Shown here in pieces: positions 35,550 to 49,600 of a stretch of 64,000 bases of DNA. The stretch's first letter is position 1. Every line of letters starts with the position of its first letter. The DNA comes from Antitrichia curtipendula (Eukaryota > Streptophyta > Bryopsida > Hypnales > Leucodontaceae). Both the position numbers and the translations under genes were made by a program. Below the pieces are notes generated by a model. It had not been told where the DNA came from and did no database searches. It worked only from the letters and a program-made list of their open reading frames with translations. Where the stretch lies: assembly GCA_951230915.1 (NCBI GenBank), contig OX579635.1, forward strand, positions 14,756,001 through 14,820,000. The letters are read 5' to 3'.

Positions 35550-38195
35550 TACAACCTAAATAGTTGTGCTTCTTGATCTGCAACAATGTGCCACACAAGA
35601 AAAGGTTAGCACTCCCTATGGAAAGTATGTTGTATGGTCAAATGACACCCTTCGAAGTCAATATTCACACTAAAGTGTGACAATAAAAGTTGACATTCAA
35701 CATTCACTTCCTACTAAACTCAGTTCAAAGTGAGCATTATTTGGAACATTAACTTGTTTGATGAAAAATGTTGCAAATTTGTTCCAAATTTTTGGAGTAT
35801 GTTCCAAAAATTTAATGTTTGCAAAAAAACAGTACTAAAGCATGCATGTTTCAAAACTTGGCAAAATGAATGCTGAAAAAGCTTGCTGAAACTTTGCTTT
35901 CCTTCCACATTGAAGTTAGTGTTCTAACTAGTTAGTGGATATGTGCCCAAATAGTTGAATAGACATGCAGGACGGCATCACATCCAATTACAGGACGATC
36001 AGCGACACGCGACAGCTGACAAGCGGCATGGGCCCTGCAGTTTGGAAGCGATGCCTGGATCATCATGCTTTGCCTTGCGTTGTAAGTCATTGATCATGCC
36101 TGCAATTGTGGACCAATTCTAAAGACCTGTCCAATTCGAAATGAAGGTGATCACGGACTTGAATGTGACGCCCCTCCCTTGCGCATCGGTACCAGTCTCT
36201 CCTTTACACGTAATTTGCGTTGCTTTTACGCCACACAGATCTTTCAGTCGACGGCGACAGGGACGCCCATTTCCCCTTGCGCACTCAGCGCTGGGACTGG
36301 CGACGCAAGGGGATGATCGATCTAGATGGCCGGTGCGCTAGGGTTCTCCCCTGGCTGGCTAGTATAAACAGCAGCAGTGTAGCAGTGCGATCCAATTCAT
36401 TCTTGCTTAAGTTCTTGCTTAAGTCCCTGCTAGCTTGCTCTGTGCTGCAGGAGCTTCTGTGCCGACTAGCTTGTGATCGATCGAGAACTCCAGCCTAGCT
36501 AGCTGCACACGTCCTGAGTGTTCTGAGGCTCACTTCAACTTGAGCTATCTCTCAAGGCAAGGCAGGTCGGAGGGAGTTCCAGGTGCCGTTGATCACAGGT
36601 GCTCATCGATCCCGCTCTCTCTCTCTTTGTCTGTCTGCGTGTTATTATGACGATTGTAGTTGCGAGGAAGAGGGCTCACTACACTTACCAACGAGAACGA
36701 CCGGACAGTGTTGTTTTGTAATTTTTGCATGGAACTATAATCGTGTGATTCGTGTGGTTTTGGTCGGAGAGAAGAATCCTGGTCGCTGGGAGTGGTGCAT
36801 GTGCATGTCGGGAGGGGTGTGGTTTCACCGGTGAAGTTAGACAAGGTTGTGAGTGATCGAGCTAGTAAGTTCTGCATGCCAAATGTCACTGTTGCTGTAC
36901 GCAGTGTGGGTCGCCGTGGCTAGCTGTACGCTTCAGCAGCTTGATTTTATGTTAGGTTTCTTGACTTTGCAGTTCGTGGACACTCCGAATAGAACACGAG
37001 CTTTCATGTATGTGACGACTTGGAAATAGATCGATCATGCATGTGGGTTCATTGTGGGTTGTGGACAAGGTTGTGTCCAGAGAGTGAGTTCTTTCGTCGA
37101 TCACTCTTCCAGTTGGATTTGTGTCTCCTTGTTTCAGCAGAACCTTACTTCATTTCATTTCATGTTGATTGACTCTCTGATTTTGCAGTATGTCGTCGTC
37201 CGAATAAAGCACTTGCAGAGCTTCATTGCATGTGGCACTCCCGTCTTGGCGATCATCCCCTCGCGATATCAATGTGAGTCCTTTGTGCAAAGTTTGGATA
37301 ATTCAAGCTAAGGACAGCCGGGTTCATGCATTACGGGTGAGTTCCTTCCTCAGTGTTGATGTATGTCTCCCTGTTCGGGGACTTATTTTCAAGATTGATT
37401 TTCATATTTCGATTTCCTGGATTTGCCTGCACTCTTGCACTTCGATTGTTTGTTTGTTTGTGTCAGCACTTTCAGAGATTCACTTATGTTATTTCGAAAT
37501 GCGTTCATGATGGATGGGCACATATTGGTCTAAGACAGATGGGCACATATTGGTCTAAGACAGATGGTGACGCTTGGTTTGGGTTCACTCTTGCAGCTGC
37601 GAAGGAGATAGAAACGAAGCCAGGCGCTTAATTTATGACAGCTAGCTAGCTAGTTTTGATCACGATGATATGATCACCGAAAGTCTACATATGCCCAGAA
37701 CAATCGTATCGAGAACATGGAGACGAATATGTGGCATATGGTTTCGCTACTCAAATGATGGCCACGGAGATAGTGCATGGACCCTTTGCCTATCTCAGGT
37801 ATGTTTGCAAGCACATAGATGTGAGCATTTTTTTTACTTGTTTCTTTGAACTTGCTTAATGTGTTTGATTTCGTGACGCTTGTCTGCTGCACCTCTACTT
37901 GCTTGTACCGTTTGTGACCAATGGTGTTAACAATGGCATCCCTGTTGGACAGGAATTTTCGCCTGAGAATGTCCTATATTAACTTCAGGAGTTTGTGTTT
38001 TGTGAAACGTTGAAAACTTTTTAGTTTACATTTCTAATCTTGCAATGCTTGACTGCACAATGCTCTTGCAATGTTCGCTACCTATATCATTATCAAAAGT
38101 AACAACTGGTACACGTACTCCAAGACAAGCCAGAGTAATGCATTTCCTCACTGAGAGATCCGAACTTGTGGGAGATATCTTTAAGCTGGCTTATT
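35550..38195 (+). repeat. Long inverted-repeat arm D
   Basis: This is the inverted partner of arm C and a direct copy of arm B. It contains a TATA-like box at 36363 and splice-like signals in the + direction. It has a small internal duplication at about 37515-37565 (GGGCACATATTGGTCTAAGA twice). From 37546 it is identical to unit 1. Confidence 0.75.
36363..36368 (+). promoter_or_regulatory. TATA-like box in arm D
   Basis: TATAAA is followed by CAGCAGCAGTGTAGCAGTG and is conserved with the other arms. Confidence 0.35.
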
Positions 38196-40131
38196 TTTAA
38201 AATGTGGCAATGGTTGTACTGAATGTTCCATTGCTCCGACCATGATGATCATTGGAATTAACAAACGCTGAACTATCTCACTTAGAGCATCTCCTCAATA
38301 AATTCATGGTCGTCAACTTGTCAATATTTCCTTCAGTCCATCAGTCCATGAAGCTCCATGCTTTGGCTACTGCCTTGACGATCATTCGCTTGAACTGATG
38401 CTTTCAATGACTGTTTGTGCAGGAATTTCCATGGACGTTTGTAAGAGCTCATGCCACCAGTTTTGGTGCACACGCCACTTTCCAACCGGTAACTCGTGAC
38501 CAGACGTGGCGCATGCATTAAGGTCACGGTGAAGGAAGACTCAACACCGAAGCATTGAGTCTTTGCGTATGGTCCTGGTGGCTGGAAACAGTGGAAAGTC
38601 TTTGTGGTCGTGAACGACATGAGGGTCGATGATTTCTTTGGTTTTCTCATGTGGGGTTCCGAGTTTCATGGTCCACCTCATGGAGGCTATTCCTGCGGAG
38701 GAACAACGAGGAGGATTCTTCGGTCAGTTGATCATAATTTTTGAAGAACATCGATGCCATCGTTGTATGAAAGTGCCACTGCAAGATGACCCTTGGTTTG
38801 TGGTGAATGTAGAACCCACATAAGTCAATCAATTGGTAAGTGAATATCGGCAACGGTAAGCTTAAACTTGTAATTGCACATTCTTTTGGGAATTGATGAA
38901 TCTTGTAATTAGTTCTTTATTTGCACCTCTTGATTTATGGCAAATGGATTCTAATTAGGAACGACCCAATCTCGTTAATATGGTAGCTTGCTCTAATAAA
39001 CTTCTAGGAGTGCTTTCTCAACATGTTAACTTTCTAATTAGAATCCATTTGCTAAACACAAGCTTCACCAAATCCCAAATGAATGATTGTGCAATTAATA
39101 GTTTCTTCTCAAGTTTAAGCTTGCTAGGTGCCCTCAATATTCATTACCAATTTATTGACATCTGTGGGTGCCATGTTCACCCCAAACCGAAGACCATCTT
39201 GTAGTACCAGTGCCTCCTCGATGTGCTTCAGAAATGATGATGGATCGAGTGAAGGATCTTCTTCCTTGTGATCCTTCCCAAGAACAACTTCCACGACGTG
39301 AATCCTAAAGCTTAAAGCCCCCACCAATGAGAAAACCAAGGTGTCACCGGCTTCATGTCGTTCTCCACCCAAAAGGCTTTCTAACCACCTGCCCATATGC
39401 GAAGATCCAATGCTCCAGTGTTAAGTCATCTTTCAACGTGATTCTTAGCAGCAATCCCAGTTTTCATGATCTTTGCATCACAATGTTTGGCATTAGAATC
39501 CTGCCAATTCCAGTTTAAGTGGAAACTGAAAAGGTTTTCACTTTGGTCCTCATGTGGGTGTGTTGCTCTCATCTGCATCTTCCATTCCCCACTCATGTCT
39601 GTTGCTCCAGCAATGGGGTGCTTCTGGTCTAAATTTCAAAAAGCGGTCCAGTGCAACTACAGAAACCGAGTGTAGCAGCTTGTTAATATCACGTTTTGTT
39701 GGGTGGAATCGTGTGTGTGATATTATGGAGGTTCTGCATCCCTGTTGCCTTTGGCTTCCTCCTGCTTGCTTTTCCACTTTGGGGCTCCAAGGAATCCATT
39801 CAAGGGTGAAAGATTGCAGCTTGTTGTGAATGACTTGCTTGCTCACATGTAAGAATTCGTGAGGACGCTTCGGCGTTTGCGCTAGACCGGAGCGGCGGTT
39901 TCGGCGGTTTCGGAGCGGCTTTGGCAGCAATCAACTGAGTGAGCTCGGGGAGATGTCGATCCTGAAGTACATGGTGCTCCTCCACAAGGATGTGCCGCGC
40001 GCTGCTCAATTTTACGCGCACGGACTGGGACTGGCCGTCAATGTGTGCACCACTCGCTGGGCGGAGCTGCAATCCGGACCTTGCAAGATTGCCCTCATGG
40101 AAGCTCCCAGGTGCTTGACCTGCCTTTGATT
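37546..40131 (+). repeat. 2,586-bp block identical to 8541-11126
   Basis: This is the unit 2 copy of the identical block. It includes the outer part of arm D, the second imperfect palindrome (about 38335-39515) and glyoxalase exon 1. Confidence 0.85.
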
Positions 40132-41306
40132 ACCATTTATGTCGACTTAGGGTTTCGTCTCTGTCTTTGAGGATTTGGAGTCGGCTAAGTATCGCGTGAG
40201 TAAATAGAACAAAGATGAAAGTAGCTACGATTCACTTGAAAGATCGCCCTCATGGAAGCTCCCAGGTGCTTTGCCTGCCTCTGAGCTCTTTCATTGCCTA
40301 TTATGTCGAATTAGGGTTTTGTCTCTGCTTTTAGGGTTTGGATTCGACGAAGTAACGAATGAGTAAACCGAGCCAAATATAAGAAGGTGCGATTGACTAG
40401 ATCGATTGTCTCAGGGAAGGTTGTGTAGTCAGGGGTTTAGAAGAGTTTGAGTTCGGATTAGCTCGAAATTGGTTTCGGTCTTCTGACCTTCGTAGGAAGT
40501 GGCCATTCGAGATATACGTGCGCATTCCAGGATTGTGTTCGCCTTTTAACGTCATGCAAGTTTTGTCATCTTTATACCGAAATGTTGTCAATTCTATTAT
40601 TCTTTTGGTGGATTGGCTTTGTTATTGAATTTTGCTATTACTTCAAAGTAGGACAGTGAAAATTGAAATTCAAACTAACATTTAGTTTTTCTTGTTTTCA
40701 ATGATCTGCTGAATGTAAGATTACATTTGAATAACAGATATAGAAAAATGCATTTGACATGCTGAGAATGATAATTGAGCAATGCCTGATGGATTTATTG
40801 ACAGTCGAAGACCAGTGAAAGCTGCATTTTTCAAACGCTTGCATCTCTCTTGATCTTATTCATTTCTGTGCTTGGAATATTCCAGAAATTGACTAAAAAA
40901 GTTTTGATAGGGGTCCTGGCGAGAAATTTGAAATTCTAATGGTCATGGCGAGGATGCAGCCATCCATTTCTAAAGTGCTACTCCTGCTGCTAACGAGTGA
41001 GGAATTCGGCTTGGCAGCAATGTGGAGTTGTCGAAGGGCTACTCGCCGTTTCTGTCGTTCAACGTGACGGACATGGACGGCACTGTGTTGAGGCTGCTGT
41101 CTATGGGTGCAGAGCTCGATGGTCCAATCAAGCATCCTCCTCAGGGCAAGGTGGGCCGCTGCTCTTCTTTCTTGCTCTTGAACCTGGCTTGTGATCGTTA
41201 GAAAAGTCTTTTGGTGCTAATTGCAACTTGCAATGTGCAGGTGGCGGCAATGCGAGGCTTGGATGGTCACTTGTTAGGCCTGTTTGAGCCGAACCAGCCT
41301 GAGTAA
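39953..41306 (+). CDS. Small glyoxalase/VOC-fold protein
   Basis: Three exons (39953-40110, 41018-41150, 41241-41306) join in phase to give 118 residues, the usual size of a one-domain VOC protein. The frame starts MSILKYMVLLHKD with the helix RAAQFYAHGLGL. It continues WAELQSGPCKIAL, has the second half GYSPFLSFNVTDMDGTV and GAELDGPIKHPP, and ends GLDGHLLGLFEP. The last His and Glu are typical metal-site positions of the family; the substrate is unknown. It resembles plant glyoxalase I-like or bleomycin-resistance-type proteins rather than the long two-domain glyoxalase I. Intron 1 is long (907 bases) and contains a partial copy of the exon 1 end. The next gene on the right is the ADP/ATP carrier on the opposite strand. 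Confidence 0.85.
40239..40280 (+). repeat. Duplicated exon 1 end and donor site inside intron 1
   Basis: This stretch repeats 40084-40124 with few changes, including GCCCTCATGGAAGCTCCCAG and the following GTGCTT donor. The repeat unit is about 155-190 bases and includes the TTAGGGTTT stretches after each donor. In unit 1 the two are collapsed into one. Confidence 0.75.
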
Positions 41307-42583
41307 GCAGCTACAGTAAGAGCGTCCTTATTCCAACATTTTGAGACCATTGGAGTATCAGTGGCTGTCATTTTAAGGTTTCTTAAGTGGAAGACCTACA
41401 CGGCCTTGAGGCCATTCTGGTGGTATCGCAAATCCTACTGGCTGCTCCCTGTAAGAGATCGTGACATACGAGTTTTTTAGGAATATATCTTGAAGATAGG
41501 ATTTGTGGTCAAATCCTAGTGGCTAATCTCTGTAAAGTTTGTGATTTCTTAGAGGCTTTGAAGAATACTTTGAAGTTAGGATTAGGGGTCTACATTTCTG
41601 GTTGTGAAGAATGGAGCCTTGAGGAAGAAACCCTATAATATGTTGACTTCCGTCCAAGTCCATTAGCATACAAACTAGCCATGAAGGGAGCTCTACAGTC
41701 AATGATTGAAATTAATTCTCATATACGCGCTATTACTGGTTGTAGATGAGCCAGGTGTTGTGCAACCTACTGTTCAATAGTTCCAAGGAGGTCAACTTTT
41801 CCAATGGGCAGTAGCAGATCTGAATGTTCAGGATCACCATGATGTAGTGCTGCATGGAAGAAGATTTTTCATTGCAGTTGCATCTACTGTCTCTTCCTTC
41901 GTCTTTCCACATATACTACCACAGTGAGCACATGGCTTCGCTACGAGAAAGATGAAGTTACTGTACCAAATGGCAACGTTTGCAGTTTTGAATAGGAAGG
42001 CATGACCTCTCCGGAGCATGAATCCTGCGATAGCGAAAAAATTGATGTTCATGTGGATCACAACACTGACAGCAGATAACAATGATTACAGCTTCTTATG
42101 GATAGTCAGAAAAAGCATCTGGACCGTAGCTGAAGGAAGACCAACCTTAAAAAATGGTGATCGAATGTTTCATTGATAGTTTACCTCCAAATCTGAACGG
42201 AAACTGACCTCCCTGGACATATGGGAGTTTCTTCATCACTAACTGCCGCCGGCTAAGCCAACCCATTTTCTCCCAATTTCCTCCCAATTGTCCAATCATA
42301 TAGCACGGTCAACTGACTCATCAAGCTAAGAAGCAAGAGGATGATCTACACGAAGAACAACCTTGACTGAGCTCAAACTGGTCCAGTGAACAACGGACAC
42401 CCCGAGTTCATCGAATCGCTTTCAAGAAAGACAACGAAAGATCTGAGTCCACAAACATCGACCAGAACACACTAAAATTCCAAATTCAGAACCTGCATCT
42501 TGCACTCAAGGACCGAGTGCAGGGTGCACCAGAAACTAGTACTGCACCCAGCTATCCAACTACAATACACACAGGCAGCCAGG
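41307..42583. other. Intergenic, no gene seen
   Basis: This lies between the convergent ends of the glyoxalase-like and ADP/ATP carrier genes. Only short frames are present. Part of it must be the two 3' untranslated regions. Confidence 0.5.
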
Positions 42584-44346
42584 TCAGCCGCCTCCACCAC
42601 TGTAAGCCTTGCCGAAGAAGATGAGCTGAAGTTGGTCGTAGCCCGACAGCACGCCCGCCCCCGCCACGGCCCGCAGGATGTTGGCGCCGGCTCCTTTGAA
42701 CAGCGACGTGTGCCCTTCCTTGGCCACGATCTGCTGGAAGGCATCGAAGCTGGACTTGTACTTCACTGCCGATCCCGAAGTCATCATCATGCGCCGCCTC
42801 ACGGTGTCCAGCGGGTAAGAGACCAACCCCGCCCCGATGGTGATGCTCCACCCCAACATGAAGCTCGCCAAGAAGTTGCCCTGCACGATCACACGCACAA
42901 ACATAAATTCCATTCACTCATGCCAGTCACCTGAAGATCAGAACGTCTTCCAAACATACACATTCGATCTCTCACAAACCAAGTCAAATCCAGACTGCAA
43001 GCCAGATGTCTAGCCGCGAAACGGCGCGCTTGATAGGTAGCTTGCAATTCATCAATCGAGCGCTACACCAGCAAATACCTAATTATGTGCATGAGGTGCT
43101 GAATCTGGAGCCTAATTCCATGTGCTAAGAAGTGGCCACGGACGCACCTCCAGGTCCCCGACCAAGAGGACCGGCTTCAACGAGTCGTACATGCCGAAGT
43201 AGAGACCGCGGTACACCACAATGCCTACGCACGAGATGACGAAGCCTCGGTACAGTCCCGCGATGCCATCCGAGGCGATCGTCTTCTTGTACACGTCGAA
43301 CAGCCCGTCGAACTGCCGTTCGCCGCCGCCCTTCTTCGTCGACTTGGCATCGTTCGCCAAGCGGGTCCGCGCGTAATCCAACGAGTACACGAAGAACAAC
43401 GACGACGCTCCCGCCGCCCCGCCCGACGCCAAGTTGCCCGCGAACCACCACCAGTACCCGTCCTTGTCCTTCTGCATGCCGAACATCTTCTTGAAGTGGT
43501 CCTTGAACGCGAAGTTCAGAGCCTGCACACCACCAACACCATTAGATGCAGCGACAATGAAAGTTCGCAGGAGAGGGATCGAGGGACACATGAGAACAGC
43601 ACGATTGGTTGCGTTCAGGAGCAGTTAGTGCTGCATCGGCTTTGTTAGAAGATGAATTGTTAACGTGAATCACCAGAATGGACCTCGACATGTCATATTT
43701 CACAACCAATTGTTCCGACTGAAGTCGGATTGTGTCCCAGATGGTTAAGCTGATCGAGTCGGGATCATGGACTCGGGGCAATGAAGGAGTGAATATTCAC
43801 CTGCGTGGGGAAGTAACGGATGACATTGGCCAGGTTCCCTCGCCACAGCGAAATCACGCCCTCGTCGGCCACAGTGCGCCGGAAGCATTCCGCCACGCCT
43901 TTGTACGGCTCCGTCAGCCGGCCCTGCTTGATCATCTCGTCCTGGTTCTGGACGAGGAGCTTGATGCGCTCGATGGGCGCAGCCGCCGTCTTGGACACGG
44001 CCGCGGACACGCCTCCCAGCATGAAATCCATGAGGAAGTTCTTCTCTTGCACGGCATGGGCCACCACAGCGGACGATGTGGGCCGGGCTATGGCGGCAAC
44101 GGAGCTGCTCATTGTGGGTTCGCCGCAGAGAAACCGAGCTGGGCACTTCAAGACTCCCGAGCAGGCCACCTCGCGAGCCTGAATGGCAGTGGGGGGCTGC
44201 AACATGAACGGAGTTGCTGCCGTATTGGTGCCTGCCAAGGCTGACGGCGTCATTCTTGAAGATGGTGAAAGCAAACTGGAGAGATACGATGATCCCACAA
44301 GAGAGTGAAGCCTTGCAGCCCTGTTGTTCAGCCTCTCGGTTCCCAT
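42584..44346 (-). CDS. AAC: Mitochondrial ADP/ATP carrier
   Basis: The protein exchanges cytosolic ADP for matrix ATP across the inner mitochondrial membrane. Three exons on minus (44346-43801, 43522-43148, 42880-42584) give about 405 residues. Carrier signatures are present in all three repeats: PIERIK, SLDYART and PLDTVRRR. The diagnostic ADP/ATP carrier hexapeptide RRRMMM lies near residue 335. The first 105 or so residues are a Ser/Ala-rich, plant-type presequence before [20 protein letters not shown]. The ATG at 44346 was chosen because it precedes the presequence. The frame is open upstream, and an acceptor-like site near 44405 hints at an intron in the 5' leader. Introns interrupt after FPTQ and after GDLE. 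No damage is seen. Confidence 0.93.
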
Positions 44347-46907
44347 CAGGAACAAACCCTGAGCTTGGAATACCGTTGCAGTTGAAATGAGCTGCAATGT
44401 TTCTGCACAATGGAATGAAATATTTAAGTCATGGATTGGACAAACTCGAGACAACCTCGAGTTTCTGTTGCCATGTGCAACATTGACTTCCTACAGCAGC
44501 GTTATTGAGATTTTTACTAATCAATGGTTGAAACTAGGTTATCAGTCCAGGGCGTGTTTACTTCGTATGTCGTTGACATCATATTAAATACCATTCCTTC
44601 AGCAAAGAGCTCTACCACTTTTTTAAACTCTCGCTAATACAGGACGTATTTGAATGTCCCATGCGTTCTTAAGAAAAGTCCAGTCTACCGGGCATGATAG
44701 GCGTCTTAGACAACCACCCAATCAACCGAAACAGACGCATGTCCGGGAGTATCCACTTAAAGAAAACCCTGTTGTTAGATGTTATGGAGAAATTTCAACA
44801 TCAAAAAATGACATTGGGTGTTATTTCAACCTCCCCGTTGGTTCAAATATCCCACTAAGTTATCTCAACCGGTATCGATCCTCAATATCTTAACGACCTT
44901 AAGCACTAAGGGAACCGGTACTCGTCAAAGCCTGGACCATTGATCAAAATACAAGCACATCTCATTGACAAGTAATGAATTAACTGGTAGCGCGCGAAAA
45001 CGTCTTAATGTTGGACACGCCTCGATGTTGAAAACCCTACAAGAAGACAAGAAATGCTTTTTAAGCGACAGGGCACACCGAATCAAATGAACTGAGGCAT
45101 CGACAGTGTTCTGACAACAAATTGTAGGACACACAACGTTTTCAAAATTGGTTGCAATACTAAGGACCTGATCCAGCCTCTCGTTTCCTGGAGCGGTCCC
45201 ACTGGTGAGAATGTTTCACCAACCTCCGCCCTGAAATGCGCACAATACGTTGATTCTGTGTGACTGAACAAGGGCGATGGTGAGAAGGTCCGCTGATCCT
45301 GGCAAAGAATCAGGCAGGCGGGCGCGCGAGAAAGAATGGACGACGGTGCCAAGGGCACAAGATTGTGGAGGCCGACGAGCTGATGCGTTGCGCAATGGAC
45401 GGCTGAGATGCATCGATCGGGCGGCCATGCAGATGAGCTACCCTAATATCCACTTCGTCTTTCACACTGATGCCTCTTTCCCGCTTATTTTTGCTGATCC
45501 TGATTTACCCGGGTTCATACAATCATCCACAGAATACCATGCCAGTCAGGATCTGTCCACACTATCCACACGTCAACATGTGCGGTACTAGCTACACTCA
45601 ACCCTCTCTAATTGCACACTCTGTGATTATACATTCCACATATCCCCTGAAACTCTCAAATCCACAACTTTCAAATTACGAATTCAATATGCGAGGGCAA
45701 TTTAGAAGCCATTTGTTCCGCCAGGCAGTGCAATTAGAGAGGGTTGAGTGTACCGGTAAGTCACGCCTCAGGCGTCCTCACGCACTCACCTCAGTTGGCT
45801 CGAGGTTGTTGTGAACTCAAGGGTGCAGGTGGCGCAGAGTCACCACGACAGCGTCCTCGAGAGCGTTTCTGGGTACTGGGGCGCCTCTTCGAATGTACCG
45901 GTATTCAGGGTTAACACGATTTCAACTAAACTGGCTGCTGAGCTAGAGGATTGCTTTTAGTTGGAAATTTGATGACCATGCTCTCAACATCAGAAATCGG
46001 AATATCTGTGATGAAAATTATAATTATAGTGATGAAAAAATGATAATACACGGTACTTAAGGAACCTCAATTAACTCACATGCAAGTCGAAGCACTCGGA
46101 CACTCCAGCCGTCTGCCCAACTCTATACAAAATTCCCAGATTCGCACCATATGTTAGTCCAAACACTCTCATGTCACCCCACTACCGCAACCGTTTTCTT
46201 TCGTAGGCTCTATGGTCGTGCGTAGTCAGAAATTATCAGTTGCACAAGCGAGCAGGTTAGATGCGACACTAACACAACGAAAAGAGTAAAACAATTTGAA
46301 AAATGCCAGTCTTAACACATGCTCCCGGCCTCGCTCACAACCTCCTACGAAAGGCCACAATAGAGAAATCAAGATAATCAGAGTGACATTTGAGATGTCA
46401 AGTCCGACAAAAAGGAGCAGAAACAGTGAACCACAGAAAGTAGACTACATGACTGTAATCTTATATGCTGCTTGCGGCAATCAACGCTCAAATACCGTGT
46501 TTCCCAAGATCCTAATCCTAAGAAGCAGACAACAGAAGATATTCAGCCATGCGGCTCAATGCTTTCTGAGCTTGTAGCTCTTTCATTAATATATCTATAT
46601 CTGGCAGCAAACTCATCAACTCTGTCTCTTGGTCCCACTGAACCCCAGCTCATCTAATGTGAGAGACACTTAAAACTAGTACGACACTTCAATTTACCGA
46701 ATCTATGTGCAGTCAATGTGATGCACTCGTGCACTCATGAGCACTCCACATCAGCCCAATATCTCCTCAGCAAGGCCTTAAATCAGTGTTTCCCCTCTCA
46801 ACCTCCTTGACGGAGTTTCAAAATAGTACGAGAAACCTCTTGAAAAGAGAACCAACCAAAACTATGTGCAAATTATGAGAGCGCGCCTATTCGTTTTCTC
46901 AATCCCA
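44347..46907. other. Intergenic, contains one MITE
   Basis: This is upstream of the ADP/ATP carrier and downstream of RABH1, which both read on minus. Apart from the 156-bp MITE at 45595-45750, nothing was recognised. Confidence 0.5.
45593..45752. mobile_element. 156-bp MITE with 23-bp TIRs and TA flanks
   Basis: The perfect inverted ends CACTCAACCCTCTCTAATTG plus CAC (45595-45617 and 45728-45750) are flanked by TA on both sides. The size, lack of coding capacity and TA duplication fit a Tc1/mariner (Stowaway-like) MITE. Confidence 0.7.
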
Positions 46908-48664
<1,757 letters not shown>

Positions 48665-49600
48665 CCAGTCTGGTCCCCTTCTTCTAAAGCCTCACCCCTC
48701 CAAATCTCAAACCTTCTCTTCTACCCCTGCTTCCTAAAATAAGCGATCTCAAACTTCCGTCCGCCACATGCTCCAACAAGGATCTACACTTCGAATCAAA
48801 TCACAAACCCAAGGCTCCACAACCCCACGCACTTAGGGTTTGCAAGTCTACTTCCCACACACTCCCTCCTGCAACTCGCCCTGCAACTCAGACCCTCTCC
48901 TCGTAAAATCCCCGAATCCCAGCACCAACTACCGAACTCAACCAAGTCGAATCCAAACGACCACCAAACGTCTTCAAACCTGGATCCCAGAGAGGCTTCA
49001 AACCCTCAGTCTCCTCGAAAAAACGAGGCTCCGATCCACAACGCAGTAAGACGGAACACCAACAGGAAGTTCGGAATCAGACCAAGCATCCAGCAGACGC
49101 TACCCTGGAAACAATAGGGTCACCACTACTGATGCGGGGTGCTCGGACCACTAGTCTAGCTAGGTCGGAAGTAAACCCAGAGAGGAAGACCCAGAGACAC
49201 TGTGTGTGCGCGTTTGATTGCACTAGCTGGATGATTCCAGTCAGTCAGTCAGTGAGTCCCAGTTGTGCAATCACGGCCATGGAGACGGAGAGCATGGCAG
49301 CATCGGGGGTTGGCAATCATGCAAGAGAGGCTCTGGCAGATCTCGTCGCCTCTGCTCAGCGGACCTTCATGGCAGGCTTCTGGGCTTCGTCGGCTTCATC
49401 GGTTTCGAACGGTGGGAGCCAGAACGCCGGAGGGGAGCGGCCATTCTGAAACGCTCCGGGTTTCAACTCAAGGTTCCGGGTTTCGACTCAAGATCCCGGG
49501 TTTCAACTCAAATATCCGGGTATCAAACGAGGACCTGTCCTGGCTAGCTCCTTGTTGGATAAATGGGAGAGAGAAGCTCACTCCTACCCTTTTTCCCCGA
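48665..49600. promoter_or_regulatory. Upstream region of RABH1, with a divergent open frame
   Basis: A Pro-rich, C-rich stretch just upstream probably includes the RABH1 leader and promoter. On + an open frame at 49279-49449 reads METESMAASG and ends NAGGERPF, with no recognised family. It could be a truncated first exon of a divergent gene. Confidence 0.35.
49455..49534. repeat. 20-bp tandem repeat, four copies
   Basis: CCGGGTTTCAACTCAAGGTT-type units begin at 49456, 49476, 49496 and 49516. The array lies at the junction with AT-rich DNA. Confidence 0.8.

Larger units (their letters stand above)
14360..41010. repeat. Segmental duplication, unit 2
   Basis: This is the second, longer copy of the locus in unit 1. 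It has the same order of left flank, arm C (-), core, arm D (+) and right flank. Two insertions account for most of the extra length: a TTAA-flanked 971-bp element in the left flank and the 13,758-bp transposon in the core. Its right end runs into a complete glyoxalase-like gene, so unit 2 probably keeps the original right-hand junction and unit 1 is the rearranged copy. Confidence 0.8.

Noticed and set aside
42500..44244. Long + frames opposite the ADP/ATP carrier
   Set aside because: They are shadows of the GC-rich carrier exons.
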